A stretch of DNA of 64,000 nucleotides from Ottowia flava (GTDB lineage: Bacteria; Pseudomonadota; Gammaproteobacteria; Burkholderiales; Burkholderiaceae_C): positions 62,001-126,000 of the forward strand of contig NZ_JBHUEJ010000003.1 of NCBI RefSeq assembly GCF_042680565.1, given 5' to 3'. The notes beneath the pieces were generated by a model. That model searched no databases, was not told where the DNA came from, and saw only the letters and a list, made by a program, of their open reading frames with translations. Shown piece by piece: positions 16,383-25,132 of the stretch (the stretch's first letter is position 1; each line of letters opens with the position of its first letter). The translations under genes and the position numbers were made by a program.

Positions 16383-18539
16383 ATGTCTCCGGAACCCGTT
16401 TACCGCCCCCAAGTCTCTGCTTCGCCCGTGCCGGCGCGCACCTCGGTGCTGCGCTGGGTCGTCACCCTCCTGATCGCGCTGGCTGCGGTCGCCGCGATGG
16501 CCCTGGCCTGGCTGACCTGGAACGACTGGAACCGCTCGCGTGCCTGGGTGTCCGAAGAGGTGTCGCAGGCGCTGGGCCGGCCCTTCGCCATCCGCGGACC
16601 GCTCGATCTGGACTGGGAATGGCCGCAGCAGCGCGGCACGGGCTGGCGCCGCTGGATCCCCGGACCCACCGTGCACGCCCACGACGTGCTGATCGGCAAC
16701 CCGCCCGATTTCAACGCCCGCGCGCCGCACTTCGCCCACATCGGCGGCGTGACGGCCGATCTGGCGCTGCTGCCACTGCTGGCGCGCCGCATCGAGATCC
16801 GCCGCGTGGCGCTGACCGAACCCGACGTGCGCCTGGAGCGCCAGAAGGACGGCCACAACAACTGGACCCTTCAGCTGCCCGAAGCCGACGCCGACCGCCC
16901 GCGCTGGAGCGTCGATATCGGCCAGGTGGTGCTGAGCAAGGGTCGCCTCGGCTACGACGACGCGCCGCGCCAACTCAGCGTGGCCGGCTCGCTGGACACG
17001 CTCAAGCCGGAAGACAGCCAGGACGGGCGCTACGGCGTGGGGTTTGAATTCACCGGCTGGCAGGGCAAGGCGCAGATCCGTGGCAGCGGCAAGGCCGGGC
17101 AACTGCTGTCATTGAAGGATGAGCAGCTGGACTTCCCGCTGCAGCTGGACGCGCGCGCCGGGCGCGTGGCGGCCAAGGCCGAAGGCATCATCGCCAACCC
17201 GCGCCAGCTGTCGGGCGTGGACTTCAAGGTCAACCTGCGCGGCGGTAGCCTGGCCGACCTGTACCCGCTCACAGGCATCGTGTTGCCCGACACACCCGAA
17301 TTCGCCACGCAAGGGCATCTGGTCGGCACGCTCAAGCAGGGCGCGGCGGTGTGGGACTACCAGAAGTTCACCGGCACCATCGGCCACAGCGACATTGCCG
17401 GCGACGTCACCTACACCTCCGCCGAGCCGCGCCCGCGCCTCAAGGGCAAGCTGCATTCCAGGCTGCTGCGCCTGGCCGATCTGGGCCCGGTGGTCGGCGC
17501 CAAATCCAACAACCCCGACCGACCCAAGCGCGCCGGGAAGGTGCTGCCCGACGACCCGTTCGACACCACCCGCTGGGACAAGATGGACCTGGACCTGGTC
17601 TACACCGGCCAGCGCGTCGAGCGCCCCGAAGCCGTGCCGATCAACAGCCTCAACGTGCACGCGCTGCTGGATGGCGGCCAGCTCAAGCTCGCGCCGCTGG
17701 ACTTCGGCGTGGCCGGCGGTCGCTTCAAGACGCAGGTGCAGATGAACCCGGGCACCAAGCCCATGGCCGTGTCCCTGCGCGGCGACGTGCAGGGGCTGAA
17801 GCTGTCGGCCCTGTTCCCCAAGGTCGAGCTGATGAAGAAGAGCCTGGGCCGCGTGGACGGCGGCATCGCTTTCGACGCGCGCGGCGAATCCATCGCCCGC
17901 ATGGCCGCCACGGCCAATGGCGAGGCGCGCCTGTACGTGCGCGACGGCGTGATGAGCCAGCAGTTGCTCGACCTGGCCGGGCTGAACCTGGGCAGCGTGG
18001 TGGTCGCCAAGCTGTTCGGCACCGACAAGGAAGTGCGCCTGCGCTGCGCAATTGCCGACGTGCCGGTGCGCGACGGCGTGGCTCATCTGCGCAACGTCAA
18101 GATCAACACCGACGACGCGCTGATCGACTTGACCGGCACCGCCAACCTGCGCGACGAGATGCTCGACATCGACGTCAACCCCAAGGCGTACGAGCTGAAA
18201 CTGTTCTCGCTGCGCACGCCCCTGGAGGTCAAGGGCCCGTTCGCCAAGCCACACGTCGGCGTCAAGGCCGGGCCGCTGATCGTGCGCGCCGCCGCCGCTG
18301 TGGCCGCGCTGGCGGTTGCGCCCGGGGCGCTGGCGCTGGTGCCCATCACCGTGCCCGGCGCCGAGGACGACGAAAGCTGCGCCCCGCTGCTGGCCCAAGG
18401 CAGCAAAGCGCCCAAGGCCGGCCGGCCCACGTCGGTCGCTGCGCCCGGCAGCGCCGCCGCGTCGGCCGCCGCCCCGGCCACGCGCCCCAGCGCCCCGGCC
18501 ATGCCCGCCGCGGGTGAATTCTCGGGCGGCGCACGCTGA
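16383..18539 (+). CDS. AsmA-family outer-membrane biogenesis protein
   Basis: 718-residue AsmA-like protein: a short cytoplasmic N-terminus, one transmembrane helix at about 23-45 (WVVTLLIALAAVAAMALAWL), then a long periplasmic beta-rich region. Family features are GRPFAIRGPLDLDWEW after the helix and the C-terminal AsmA_2 domain (LSALFPKVELMKKSLGRVDGG; NLRDEMLDIDVNPKAYE). The last 70 residues are a low-complexity Ala/Pro tail. AsmA-like proteins are implicated in lipid movement to the outer membrane. It reads towards rlhA with a 61-base gap that holds an 8-bp GC hairpin (18553-18578). Confidence 0.9.
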   Translation: MSPEPVYRPQVSASPVPARTSVLRWVVTLLIALAAVAAMALAWLTWNDWNRSRAWVSEEVSQALGRPFAIRGPLDLDWEWPQQRGTGWRRWIPGPTVHAHDVLIGNPPDFNARAPHFAHIGGVTADLALLPLLARRIEIRRVALTEPDVRLERQKDGHNNWTLQLPEADADRPRWSVDIGQVVLSKGRLGYDDAPRQLSVAGSLDTLKPEDSQDGRYGVGFEFTGWQGKAQIRGSGKAGQLLSLKDEQLDFPLQLDARAGRVAAKAEGIIANPRQLSGVDFKVNLRGGSLADLYPLTGIVLPDTPEFATQGHLVGTLKQGAAVWDYQKFTGTIGHSDIAGDVTYTSAEPRPRLKGKLHSRLLRLADLGPVVGAKSNNPDRPKRAGKVLPDDPFDTTRWDKMDLDLVYTGQRVERPEAVPINSLNVHALLDGGQLKLAPLDFGVAGGRFKTQVQMNPGTKPMAVSLRGDVQGLKLSALFPKVELMKKSLGRVDGGIAFDARGESIARMAATANGEARLYVRDGVMSQQLLDLAGLNLGSVVVAKLFGTDKEVRLRCAIADVPVRDGVAHLRNVKINTDDALIDLTGTANLRDEMLDIDVNPKAYELKLFSLRTPLEVKGPFAKPHVGVKAGPLIVRAAAAVAALAVAPGALALVPITVPGAEDDESCAPLLAQGSKAPKAGRPTSVAAPGSAAASAAAPATRPSAPAMPAAGEFSGGAR

Positions 18540-18588
18540 GGTGGCGCTCACCCGCGCCCGCGCACCACCACGGGCGCGACCCCGCTGG

Positions 18589-18594
18589 GATAAT
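18589..18594 (+). promoter_or_regulatory. candidate -10 element of rlhA
   Basis: GATAAT six bases before the rlhA ATG, without a Shine-Dalgarno sequence in between. It fits a leaderless or near-leaderless transcript. No clear -35 is visible. Confidence 0.45.
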
Positions 18595-18600
18595 CGCCGA

Positions 18601-20595
18601 ATGTCTTCCGGCCCCCACCACCTTGAGCTGCTTTCCCCCGCGCGCGACGCCGACATCGGCATCGAAGCCGTGAACCACGGCGCCGACGCCATCTACATCG
18701 GCGGCCCCGGCTTTGGCGCGCGCGCCAGCGCCGGCAACAGCATCGCCGACATCGCCCGCCTGGCCGCGCACGCGCACCGCTTCAACGCACGCGTGTTCGT
18801 CACGCTCAACACCATCCTGCGCGACGACGAGCTGGAGCCCGCGCGCCGCCTGGTCCACCAGCTGTACGACGCCGGCGCCGACGCGCTGATCATCCAGGAC
18901 ATGGGCCTGCTCGAAATCGACCTGCCGCCCATCCAGCTGCACGCCAGCACCCAGACCGACATCCGCACGCCTGAAAAAGCGCGCTTTCTGCAAGACGCCG
19001 GCCTGTCGCAGATCGTGCTGGCGCGCGAATTGGATCTGGACCAGATCGCCGCCGTGCGCGACGCCCTCGACCCGTCCCGCTGCAGCATCGAATTCTTCAT
19101 CCACGGCGCGCTGTGCGTTGCCTACAGCGGCCAGTGCTACATCAGCCACGCCCACACCGGCCGCAGCGCCAACCGCGGCGACTGCTCGCAGGCCTGCCGC
19201 CTGCCCTACCAGGTGGTCGACGCGCAAGGCCGTTTCGTCGCGCACAACGCCCATGTGCTGAGCATGAAGGACAACAACCAGAGCCTGAACCTCGGCCCCC
19301 TCATCGACGCTGGCGTGCGCAGCTTCAAGATTGAAGGGCGCTACAAGGACATGGGCTACGTGAAGAACATCACCGCCCACTACCGCCGCCTCATCGATCA
19401 GTTGCTGGAGCAGCGCCCCGAGCTGGCCCGCGCCAGCAGCGGCAGCACGCGCTTCACCTTCACGCCCGACCCGGACCAGAACTTCAACCGCGAGTTCACC
19501 GACTACTTCGTCAACGGCCGCCAGACCGACATCGGCGCCTTCGACACGCCCAAGAACCCCGGCCAGCCCATCGGTTTCGTCACCCGCGTCGCGGCCGACC
19601 ACTTCGATCTGATGGCCGACAGCGCCGACCTGCAACTGGCCAACGGCGACGGCCTGTGCTACTGGGACGCGCAAAAAGAACTGGTCGGCGCCCAAGCCAA
19701 CCGCATCGATGCATTGGGTGACGGCGCCTGGCGCGTCTTCCCCAAAGACGCCATGGCCAGCCTGCACGACCTGCGCCGCGGCACCGTCATCAACCGCAAC
19801 CGCAGCATGGACTGGGTCCGCACGCTGGAGAAAAAATCGGCCGACCGCCGCATCGGCGTGTGGCTCAAGCTCGCCGAGTCGCCCGCAGGCGGTTTGCAAC
19901 TGACGGCCACCGATGAAGAAGGAAATTCGGCCACAGCCCGCGCCGAGCTTGCGCAGCAAGCTCCCAAAGACGCAGCACAGGCCGAGCAGAAGCTGCGCGA
20001 AGCCCTGGCCAAGCTGGGTGAAACGCTGTACCAGCCCATCGACATCGCCATCGACCTGAGCGCGCCCTGGTTCGTCCCCGCCAGCGTCGCCAACGCGCTG
20101 CGGCGCGACGCGATGCAAGCGCTCGATGCCGCTCGCGCCGCCGCCTGGCAGCGCCTGCCGCGCGCTAATCCCGTGCAGCCACCCGCGCCCTACCCCGAAG
20201 ATTCGCTGACCTACCTGGCCAACGTCTTCAACCACAAGGCGCGCGACTTCTACGCCAAACACGGCGTCAAGGTCATCGACGCCGCCTACGAAAGCCAGCA
20301 GGAAGAAGGCGAAGTCAGCCTGATGATCACCAAGCACTGCGTGCGCTTTTCCTTGAGCCTGTGCCCCAAACAAGCCAAAGGCGTCATCGGCGTCAAAGGC
20401 ACCGTCAAAGCCGAGCCGCTGCAGCTCATCAACGGCAAGGAAAAGCTCACCCTGCGCTTTGACTGCAAGCCCTGCGAGATGCACGTCGTCGGTAAGATCA
20501 AGCGCGGCGTCCTTGCCCAGGGCGAACGCGAAGCCGCCGAGCACGCCCTGACCTTCTACCGCGCCCAGCCCGTGCCGGCGCAGTTCCACGAATGA
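18601..20595 (+). CDS. rlhA: U32-family 23S rRNA C2501 hydroxylation protein RlhA
   Basis: 664-residue U32 protein. The length and the extra C-terminal domain (DUF3656 type) match RlhA/YdcP (about 650) rather than TrhP/YegQ (about 450). Motifs: LELLSPARDADIGIEAVNHGADAIYIGG at the start; the U32 signature EFFIHGALCVAYSGQCY followed by a cysteine set SANRGDCSQACR, likely an iron-sulfur site; and SMKDNNQSL with FKIEGRYKDMGYV. RlhA is needed for 5-hydroxycytidine at 23S rRNA position 2501 in E. coli. The frame is open far upstream through asmA, but this ATG restores the conserved N-terminus. Confidence 0.9.
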   Translation: MSSGPHHLELLSPARDADIGIEAVNHGADAIYIGGPGFGARASAGNSIADIARLAAHAHRFNARVFVTLNTILRDDELEPARRLVHQLYDAGADALIIQDMGLLEIDLPPIQLHASTQTDIRTPEKARFLQDAGLSQIVLARELDLDQIAAVRDALDPSRCSIEFFIHGALCVAYSGQCYISHAHTGRSANRGDCSQACRLPYQVVDAQGRFVAHNAHVLSMKDNNQSLNLGPLIDAGVRSFKIEGRYKDMGYVKNITAHYRRLIDQLLEQRPELARASSGSTRFTFTPDPDQNFNREFTDYFVNGRQTDIGAFDTPKNPGQPIGFVTRVAADHFDLMADSADLQLANGDGLCYWDAQKELVGAQANRIDALGDGAWRVFPKDAMASLHDLRRGTVINRNRSMDWVRTLEKKSADRRIGVWLKLAESPAGGLQLTATDEEGNSATARAELAQQAPKDAAQAEQKLREALAKLGETLYQPIDIAIDLSAPWFVPASVANALRRDAMQALDAARAAAWQRLPRANPVQPPAPYPEDSLTYLANVFNHKARDFYAKHGVKVIDAAYESQQEEGEVSLMITKHCVRFSLSLCPKQAKGVIGVKGTVKAEPLQLINGKEKLTLRFDCKPCEMHVVGKIKRGVLAQGEREAAEHALTFYRAQPVPAQFHE

Positions 20596-20665
20596 GATTG
20601 GGCGCCAACGCCCTCCAGGCGGGCGCGACAAGCTCCTGATTTGATAGTTATCTGAGACCAAGACC

Positions 20666-21112
20666 ATGAAAATCCTGCTTCCCGTTGACGGCACCGAGCT
20701 GTCTCTGCACGAAACCCGTTTTGCCCTGCAACTGCTGCGCGAGGGCCTCAAGGGCAGCTTCGTGCTGGTGAACGTGCAGGAGCCGGCGAGTTTCTACGAG
20801 ATGGTGACGGCGGACAGCCCCGAGCTGATCGAAGGCGCCGCGCTGGAGGCGGGCGAAGACCTGATGGCCCCGTCCGCCCGCCTGCTGGCCGATGCAGGCG
20901 TGGCCTACGAAACCGCCGTGGTCCAGGGCGACCCTGCGCAGGCGATGGTGGAGCTGATCGAAGAGCACCACTGCGACATGGTGGTGATGGGCTCGCGCGC
21001 GCTGGGCCCGATTCGCCGCTGGCTGGAAGGCGGCTCGGTGTCGCAGCGGCTGGTGCAAAGCTCGCCCGTGCCGGTACTGCTGGTGCCGCCGCCGGTGGTG
21101 GATGAGGGGTGA
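20666..21112 (+). CDS. universal stress protein (UspA family)
   Basis: 148-residue single-domain Usp. It starts MKILLPVDGTELSLHET and carries the ATP-binding C-terminal motif GSRALGPIRRWLEGGSVSQRLVQSSPVPVLLV (GxxG-9-GS type). It is likely a soluble cytoplasmic dimer. A partial repeat end (TTTGATAGTTATC) lies just upstream at 20640. A GC hairpin follows the stop. Confidence 0.94.
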   Translation: MKILLPVDGTELSLHETRFALQLLREGLKGSFVLVNVQEPASFYEMVTADSPELIEGAALEAGEDLMAPSARLLADAGVAYETAVVQGDPAQAMVELIEEHHCDMVVMGSRALGPIRRWLEGGSVSQRLVQSSPVPVLLVPPPVVDEG

Positions 21113-21129
21113 AGCTGCGCGCAGGCGGC

Positions 21130-21148
21130 GCCGCGCTGCGCGGCCTTT
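21130..21148 (+). terminator. possible terminator of usp
   Basis: 6-bp stem GCCGCG / CGCGGC with a CTG loop followed by CTTTCTC; the T run is poor. Confidence 0.4.
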
Positions 21149-21242
21149 CTCAGCGTGGTGCCGGCGCCGGTGCAACTGCCGCGGCGCGGCCGGGCATGCG
21201 GTCTTGCGGTGACGGCTTAGCACTCTCAGGTTTTGAATGAAT

Positions 21243-21287
21243 TGAGCTTCTGGCCCAGGGGCTGCTTGCGCGGGCAGCTATGGAATT
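21243..21287 (-). repeat. dispersed GATAGCTG repeat, copy 6
   Basis: Reverse-orientation, diverged copy: GCTTCTGGCCCAGGGGCTGC, then TTGCGCGGGCAGCTATGG. Confidence 0.7.
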
Positions 21288-21395
21288 GGTAGTTTGGTGC
21301 CGCACGAATCGGAGCCGCTTGTACGAGTGCCGCGTGCTTTTTTTATTCGGTGACGGGTTTGAGGTGGAAGGCCGGGACATGCGCCCGGCGGCGCA

Positions 21396-21962
21396 CCTTC
21401 TTTTCTTGTCTCGCCAAGAAAAGAAGGCAAAAGAAGGCGACCCCACTGGACGCGTCCCNCGCCCAACCTGCGATGCTCGATCGGGCGGTGGCGCTGCAGA
21501 ACTCGCTTTGCGCTTGCAGCGCTCCGCTCAGACAGCTGCAGCGAGTCAGAGCACGAAGCGTGGGCATCCTTCGGTGCCCACGCCCACCGCCCGCTCTGCG
21601 CTTCTCGGCACGTCCAGAGGGGTGGCGAGACGGGCCATCGCTTCGCTCGGCCCTGGGTCCGCGGCGCGTAGCGCTCGCGTGTTGGGGCCGAGCGCAGCGA
21701 TGGCCCGTGTGGCTGTTCAACTCCCCTTGAGACTGCGCCTGCGGCGCGGTTCTGGCGGGGTGGCGGCTGCACCGCAGGATGCANNNNNNNNNNNNNNNNN
21801 NNNNNNNNNNNNTTTGAACGGAGCTGCAAAGCAGCGAAGTGAGTTCTGCGGCCCACCACGCCAGAAGCGTGACGCAGGTTTGCCCCTGCGCGCAGCGCAG
21901 GGGTCGCAGACGTGGGGTCGCCTTTTCTTTGCCTACTTTCTTTTGGCGAAGCAAAAGAAAGT
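21396..21962. repeat. non-coding element bounded by hairpin-tipped inverted repeats
   Basis: Two related ends face each other. The left end is a perfect 13-bp hairpin (CCTTCTTTTCTTG / CAAGAAAAGAAGG, 21396-21427) followed by GGCAAAAGAAGGCGACCCC. The right end is GGGGTCGCCTTTTCTTTGCC (from 21914) followed by an 11-bp hairpin (ACTTTCTTTTG / CAAAAGAAAGT, 21935-21962). The inner sequence is GC-rich, open in several frames on both strands and has no recognisable protein or start signals, so I call it non-coding. It contains the assembly gap and one ambiguous base at 21459. This looks like a multicopy repeat that broke the assembly. Confidence 0.6.
21784..21812. other. assembly gap (29 N)
   Basis: A run of 29 N inside the hairpin-tipped repeat element. 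The true length is unknown. A further single N is at 21459. Reading frames crossing it are not evidence of genes. Confidence 0.99.
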
Positions 21963-22048
21963 GGGTCGGCCGCCGGGCCGAGACCCGGCCTCCCAACCCC
22001 GTTCAAGCACCGCCACCCAACGAGTGCGCGACGAACGAAGTGCTACAA

Positions 22049-22098
22049 CTCCAATAGCTGCTCGCGCGGACAGCTGCAAAGCCAACAGCCGATTTCAC
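22049..22098 (+). repeat. dispersed GATAGCTG repeat, copy 7
   Basis: CTCCAATAGCTGCTCGCGCG, GACAGCTGCAAAGCCAACAG, CCGATTTCA, immediately beyond the stop codon of the GNAT gene. Confidence 0.7.
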
Positions 22099-22716
22099 TT
22101 ACAAATCCCGCACCATCCACACCGCCCCCTCCCCAAACCCCAGCACCGCCATCGGCGCCGCCTGGGCCACAAAACCATGCCGCGCCCAGTACGCGTCTGC
22201 CCCCTGCACCGCCACCAACATCGCGCGGGACAAGGACAGCCGGCGCCCCGCGTCCAGCACTTCGGCCAGCAGGCGCGCGGCCAGCCCGTGGCCGGCCCAG
22301 GCGGGGTCGACGGCGATGTCGTGGACGTACAGCCAGTCGCCCGGTTGCGGCGTGGCGGGGGTCGCGGGCTTGTTCAGCACCAGCGGCGCGCCATCGGGCA
22401 CGGTGTGGGCAATGGCGTAGGCGCACAGGTTGAGGGTGTCGGCCGCCCCTTGGTGCAGGTGAGCGTGCGGACCAGCGCCCTCACCCACCGCGCCAACGTG
22501 CAGCGCGCCGCCCGACGTTGCACCAGCGGCCAGCGAGCCACCTGCCCCGGCAAACGCGCCCCAGCAGGTGTCGCCGGGCATGCGCAGCTTGCTGCCCAGA
22601 ACCTCGGGCGATTCCAGCAGCGCGTCGCCATAGGCCAGCGCCTGCACGGCCATGACGCCGGCCAGGTGGGCGTGGGCGATGGGGCCGAGGTGCAGCGCGG
22701 ACGGGTCAGCGGACAT
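22099..22716 (-). CDS. GNAT-family N-acetyltransferase
   Basis: 205-residue acetyltransferase. The acetyl-CoA binding core is DWLYVHDIAVDPAWAGHGLAARLLAEVLDAG (motif A: V-x-P-x-x-x-G-x-G-x-A), followed by AYWARHGFVAQ. A long insertion (about 65-95, Gly/Ala/His-rich) lies before motif A. The substrate is unknown. I chose ATG 22716; a TTG at 22734 is possible, and neither has a good ribosome site. It is the last gene of the run that starts with purL and the three lipoproteins, 42 bases after the third lipoprotein. Confidence 0.85.
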   Translation of the reverse strand: MSADPSALHLGPIAHAHLAGVMAVQALAYGDALLESPEVLGSKLRMPGDTCWGAFAGAGGSLAAGATSGGALHVGAVGEGAGPHAHLHQGAADTLNLCAYAIAHTVPDGAPLVLNKPATPATPQPGDWLYVHDIAVDPAWAGHGLAARLLAEVLDAGRRLSLSRAMLVAVQGADAYWARHGFVAQAAPMAVLGFGEGAVWMVRDL

Positions 22717-22758
22717 GGGGACGCGGGGCGACAACGGAAGTCACAGGGGCAACGCCGG

Positions 22759-23766
22759 TCACTGCGACAGTGGCTCGTCGCGCAGGATCTGGGGCATGGG
22801 GCGGCCGGGCATGCCGCAGGCGTCCATCGGCTGCGTGGGTGCCGGGCAAGTGTCCAGGTACTGGAGCATCGCGTCGTTGAAAGCGTTCCGGTGCGGGTCG
22901 GCTGCGGTGCCGGGCGCCACGGTGCCGCTCCAGATGGCCTGCGCGACCTGCGGCGCGATCGGGAAGGTGGCCTGGTACTGCACCACGGCGCGGCGGCGCG
23001 GCCAGTCCACGGTCATCAGCACGGGGCGTGCGGGCACGAAGGCGCGGGAGGTGCCGTCGGCGTAGGCCAGCACGACGAAGGGGCGCACGTCCGGGCGCAG
23101 GGTGAGCTGCACCGGCTTGCTGTTCTTGCCCGGTGGCTTGAGCGTGAGCTGGTCGCCCGGCTGCAGGTAGCCGTCGGTGCGCACGCCGGCGCGCACCTGG
23201 GTGCTGCCGACGCAGGGCATGTAGGCGTATTCGACGTCGCGCGCCGGCTTGCCGGTGACGGCCATGGTGCCGTCTTCCACGGCGCGCAGGCGCTGCAGCG
23301 GGCGCGCCTGGCCGCGGGCGGAACGCACGCCGGTCAGCGCGGCGCCGTGGGTGAAGATGCCGGTGTCGGGGAAGAAGGTGGTGCGCTGGTTGAAGCCGCC
23401 GCCGATGTCGGTGCAGCGCAGGTCGTTGGCGACGTCGTGCGCCGTCCCGATCATCTTCTCCTGCCCTTCGAGCAGGTAGCGCAGGCGGTTCTGGCCGTCG
23501 ATCTGGTAGGTGATCTTCAGGCCCAGCGACACGTATTCGGTGGCGTCGTCGTTGGTGAGTCCCAGGTCCGGAAACGGTGTGGTGTTGTGGACCTGGGGTG
23601 GCGTGAACGGGGCCGGCGCGGCAGCGCCGGTGTTGGGCGCCTGACCGGGGGCGCTGCCGCCGGTGGTGCCATGGGCGTTCGGACCGTTGACACATCCGGC
23701 CAGCCAGGCGCTGGCGCACAGGGCCAGGCCCAGGGTGATGACGGGGCGCAGGGTTGGCTGCTTCAT
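22759..23766 (-). CDS. uncharacterised lipoprotein, third of a tandem paralogous triplet
   Basis: 335 residues. Signal peptide with canonical lipobox LAGC (Cys25), so it is probably lipid-anchored. A Gly/Pro/Ala linker (26-55) precedes a globular domain shared with the two upstream genes. Shared blocks are TPFPDLGL, LRC near 118, GGFNQRTTFFPDTGIF, YMPCVGSTQVRAG, VDWPRRRAVVQYQ and the C-terminal YLDTCPAPTQPMDACGMPGRPMPQIL. Four cysteines besides the lipobox are conserved in all three, which could form two disulfides. No enzymatic motif is seen and I do not recognise the family. ATG 23766 has AGGAAG upstream. Confidence 0.85.
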   Translation of the reverse strand: MKQPTLRPVITLGLALCASAWLAGCVNGPNAHGTTGGSAPGQAPNTGAAAPAPFTPPQVHNTTPFPDLGLTNDDATEYVSLGLKITYQIDGQNRLRYLLEGQEKMIGTAHDVANDLRCTDIGGGFNQRTTFFPDTGIFTHGAALTGVRSARGQARPLQRLRAVEDGTMAVTGKPARDVEYAYMPCVGSTQVRAGVRTDGYLQPGDQLTLKPPGKNSKPVQLTLRPDVRPFVVLAYADGTSRAFVPARPVLMTVDWPRRRAVVQYQATFPIAPQVAQAIWSGTVAPGTAADPHRNAFNDAMLQYLDTCPAPTQPMDACGMPGRPMPQILRDEPLSQ

Positions 23767-23838
23767 TGGGGGTGTCTTCCTAGGTTGGTGGGATTGAAAT
23801 CGGGCGTGGGTGCGCACACGGGCCACAGGTGTCCTGCG

Positions 23839-24882
23839 TTAGCGCGTCAGGATCTCGGGCAAGGGGCGGTTCGGGTTGGCACACGGATCCATGGGCTTCA
23901 TCGGCACCGGGCAGGTGGCGATGTAGCTGGACACGGCACGGTTGAAAGCCTGCATCTGCGGCATCTGGGCGATGGTGAACGGCGGCAGTGTGGTGCTCCA
24001 GTGCACGCTGGCCACCACCGGCTGGATGGGCACGGTGATCTGGTAGAGGCCGACGGCGCGGCGACGTGGCCAGTCGATCGTCAGCAGCACCAGCTGGGCC
24101 GGCACGAAGGCGCGCTCTGCCCGCCCTTCGTACATCAGCATGGCAAACGGCCGGGGGTCCTGGGGCAGCACGATCGTCTGCACACCGCCCTTGCCGCCGT
24201 CCGGGCGCAGGCTGAGGCGGTCGCCACCGTTCAGGTAGCGCTCGGCACGCGCGCCGCCGCGCACACGCTGGCTGCCGACGCAGGGGGCGTAACCGTATTC
24301 GGCCTGGCGCGCGCGCGGGCCGGTGGCGGTGACAATGCCCTGCGCTTGCGAGCCCATGCGCAGCAGCGGCCGTGGCGAGCCGTCGCCCGACTGCGCAGCA
24401 ACCAGACGCGCGCCAGCCACAAAGATGTCTGTGTCCGGGTACCAGACGGTGCGCTGGTTGAAGCCGGCGCCATGAGCGGTGCACCGTAGGTCCTGGGCAG
24501 GGTCGTCGGCCCCGGTCAGCATCGGCTCGGGATCGGCCGCGCCGATGCCGAGGTGGCCGTGGGCGTCAATGACGTAGCTGATCTTCAGGCGGAAAGCGTC
24601 GTAAGTGCCGTAGACCGGGTCGTCGGCGTCGGCCATGCTGAGGTCGGGGAACGGCGTTCTGTTTTCCACCGCCGGAGGGTGCTGACGGGGTGCGGGCGCA
24701 TCGGCCGATGCCGCGGTCGCCGCGGAGGCGCTGGTGGCGCCCGCACGGTCAGACGGAATGCCTGCGGGCGAATCGGCGGGTGCCTTGCCCGGTGCCGCGC
24801 AGGCGCTGCCCAGCGCGGTTGCGGCCACCGCAGCAGATGCCGACAGCCGCCGACAACCCGCGCGCAGACCGCCCCGGTTCAT
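23839..24882 (-). CDS. uncharacterised secreted protein, second of a tandem paralogous triplet
   Basis: 347 residues. The leader is atypical: the hydrophobic segment ends ALGSACAAPG, so the cysteine at 28 lacks the leucine expected at lipobox position -3. It may be a poor lipoprotein signal or an ordinary secreted form. The globular domain matches its neighbours: RTPFPDLSM, LRCTAHGAGFNQRTVWYPDTDIF, YGYAPCVGSQRVRGG, IDWPRRRAVGLYQITVP and YIATCPVPMKPMDPCANPNRPLPEIL. The Ala/Ser/Pro-rich linker is longer than in the other two. It starts 250 bases after the first copy and ends 72 bases before the third. Function unknown. Confidence 0.85.
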   Translation of the reverse strand: MNRGGLRAGCRRLSASAAVAATALGSACAAPGKAPADSPAGIPSDRAGATSASAATAASADAPAPRQHPPAVENRTPFPDLSMADADDPVYGTYDAFRLKISYVIDAHGHLGIGAADPEPMLTGADDPAQDLRCTAHGAGFNQRTVWYPDTDIFVAGARLVAAQSGDGSPRPLLRMGSQAQGIVTATGPRARQAEYGYAPCVGSQRVRGGARAERYLNGGDRLSLRPDGGKGGVQTIVLPQDPRPFAMLMYEGRAERAFVPAQLVLLTIDWPRRRAVGLYQITVPIQPVVASVHWSTTLPPFTIAQMPQMQAFNRAVSSYIATCPVPMKPMDPCANPNRPLPEILTR

Positions 24883-25132
24883 GGTGGATGTGTTCAGTCT
24901 GCTTCTCCCTGTTGTTGTCGCTGTCCTGTTGGGACGTCCTGCGGCGCATGCGTAGCGATGGCTCCTCCTGGCGGAGCAGGCCACCGCCCTCATGGGCGGC
25001 TGCGTGCAGAGGATCCTGGGCCTGACGGCGCCGGTGTCGCGCAGCCGGTCGACGCCAGTATCGCCCCGCTTCGTGTCAATCTACCTTGCGAAAAGCCGCC
25101 AAGACGCCTCGCCAACACGGCGCAACGGCAGA

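Noticed and set aside
21280..22057. Short frames around the gap with fragments such as AYFLLAKQKK
   Set aside because: They arise from the hairpin-tipped repeat ends being open in several frames; they lack starts and vary with the strand chosen.
21280..24489. Plus-strand frame of more than 1000 codons running across the N gap
   Set aside because: It crosses undefined bases, is repetitive in composition, and covers the lipoprotein genes on the opposite strand, which have proper signals and paralogues.
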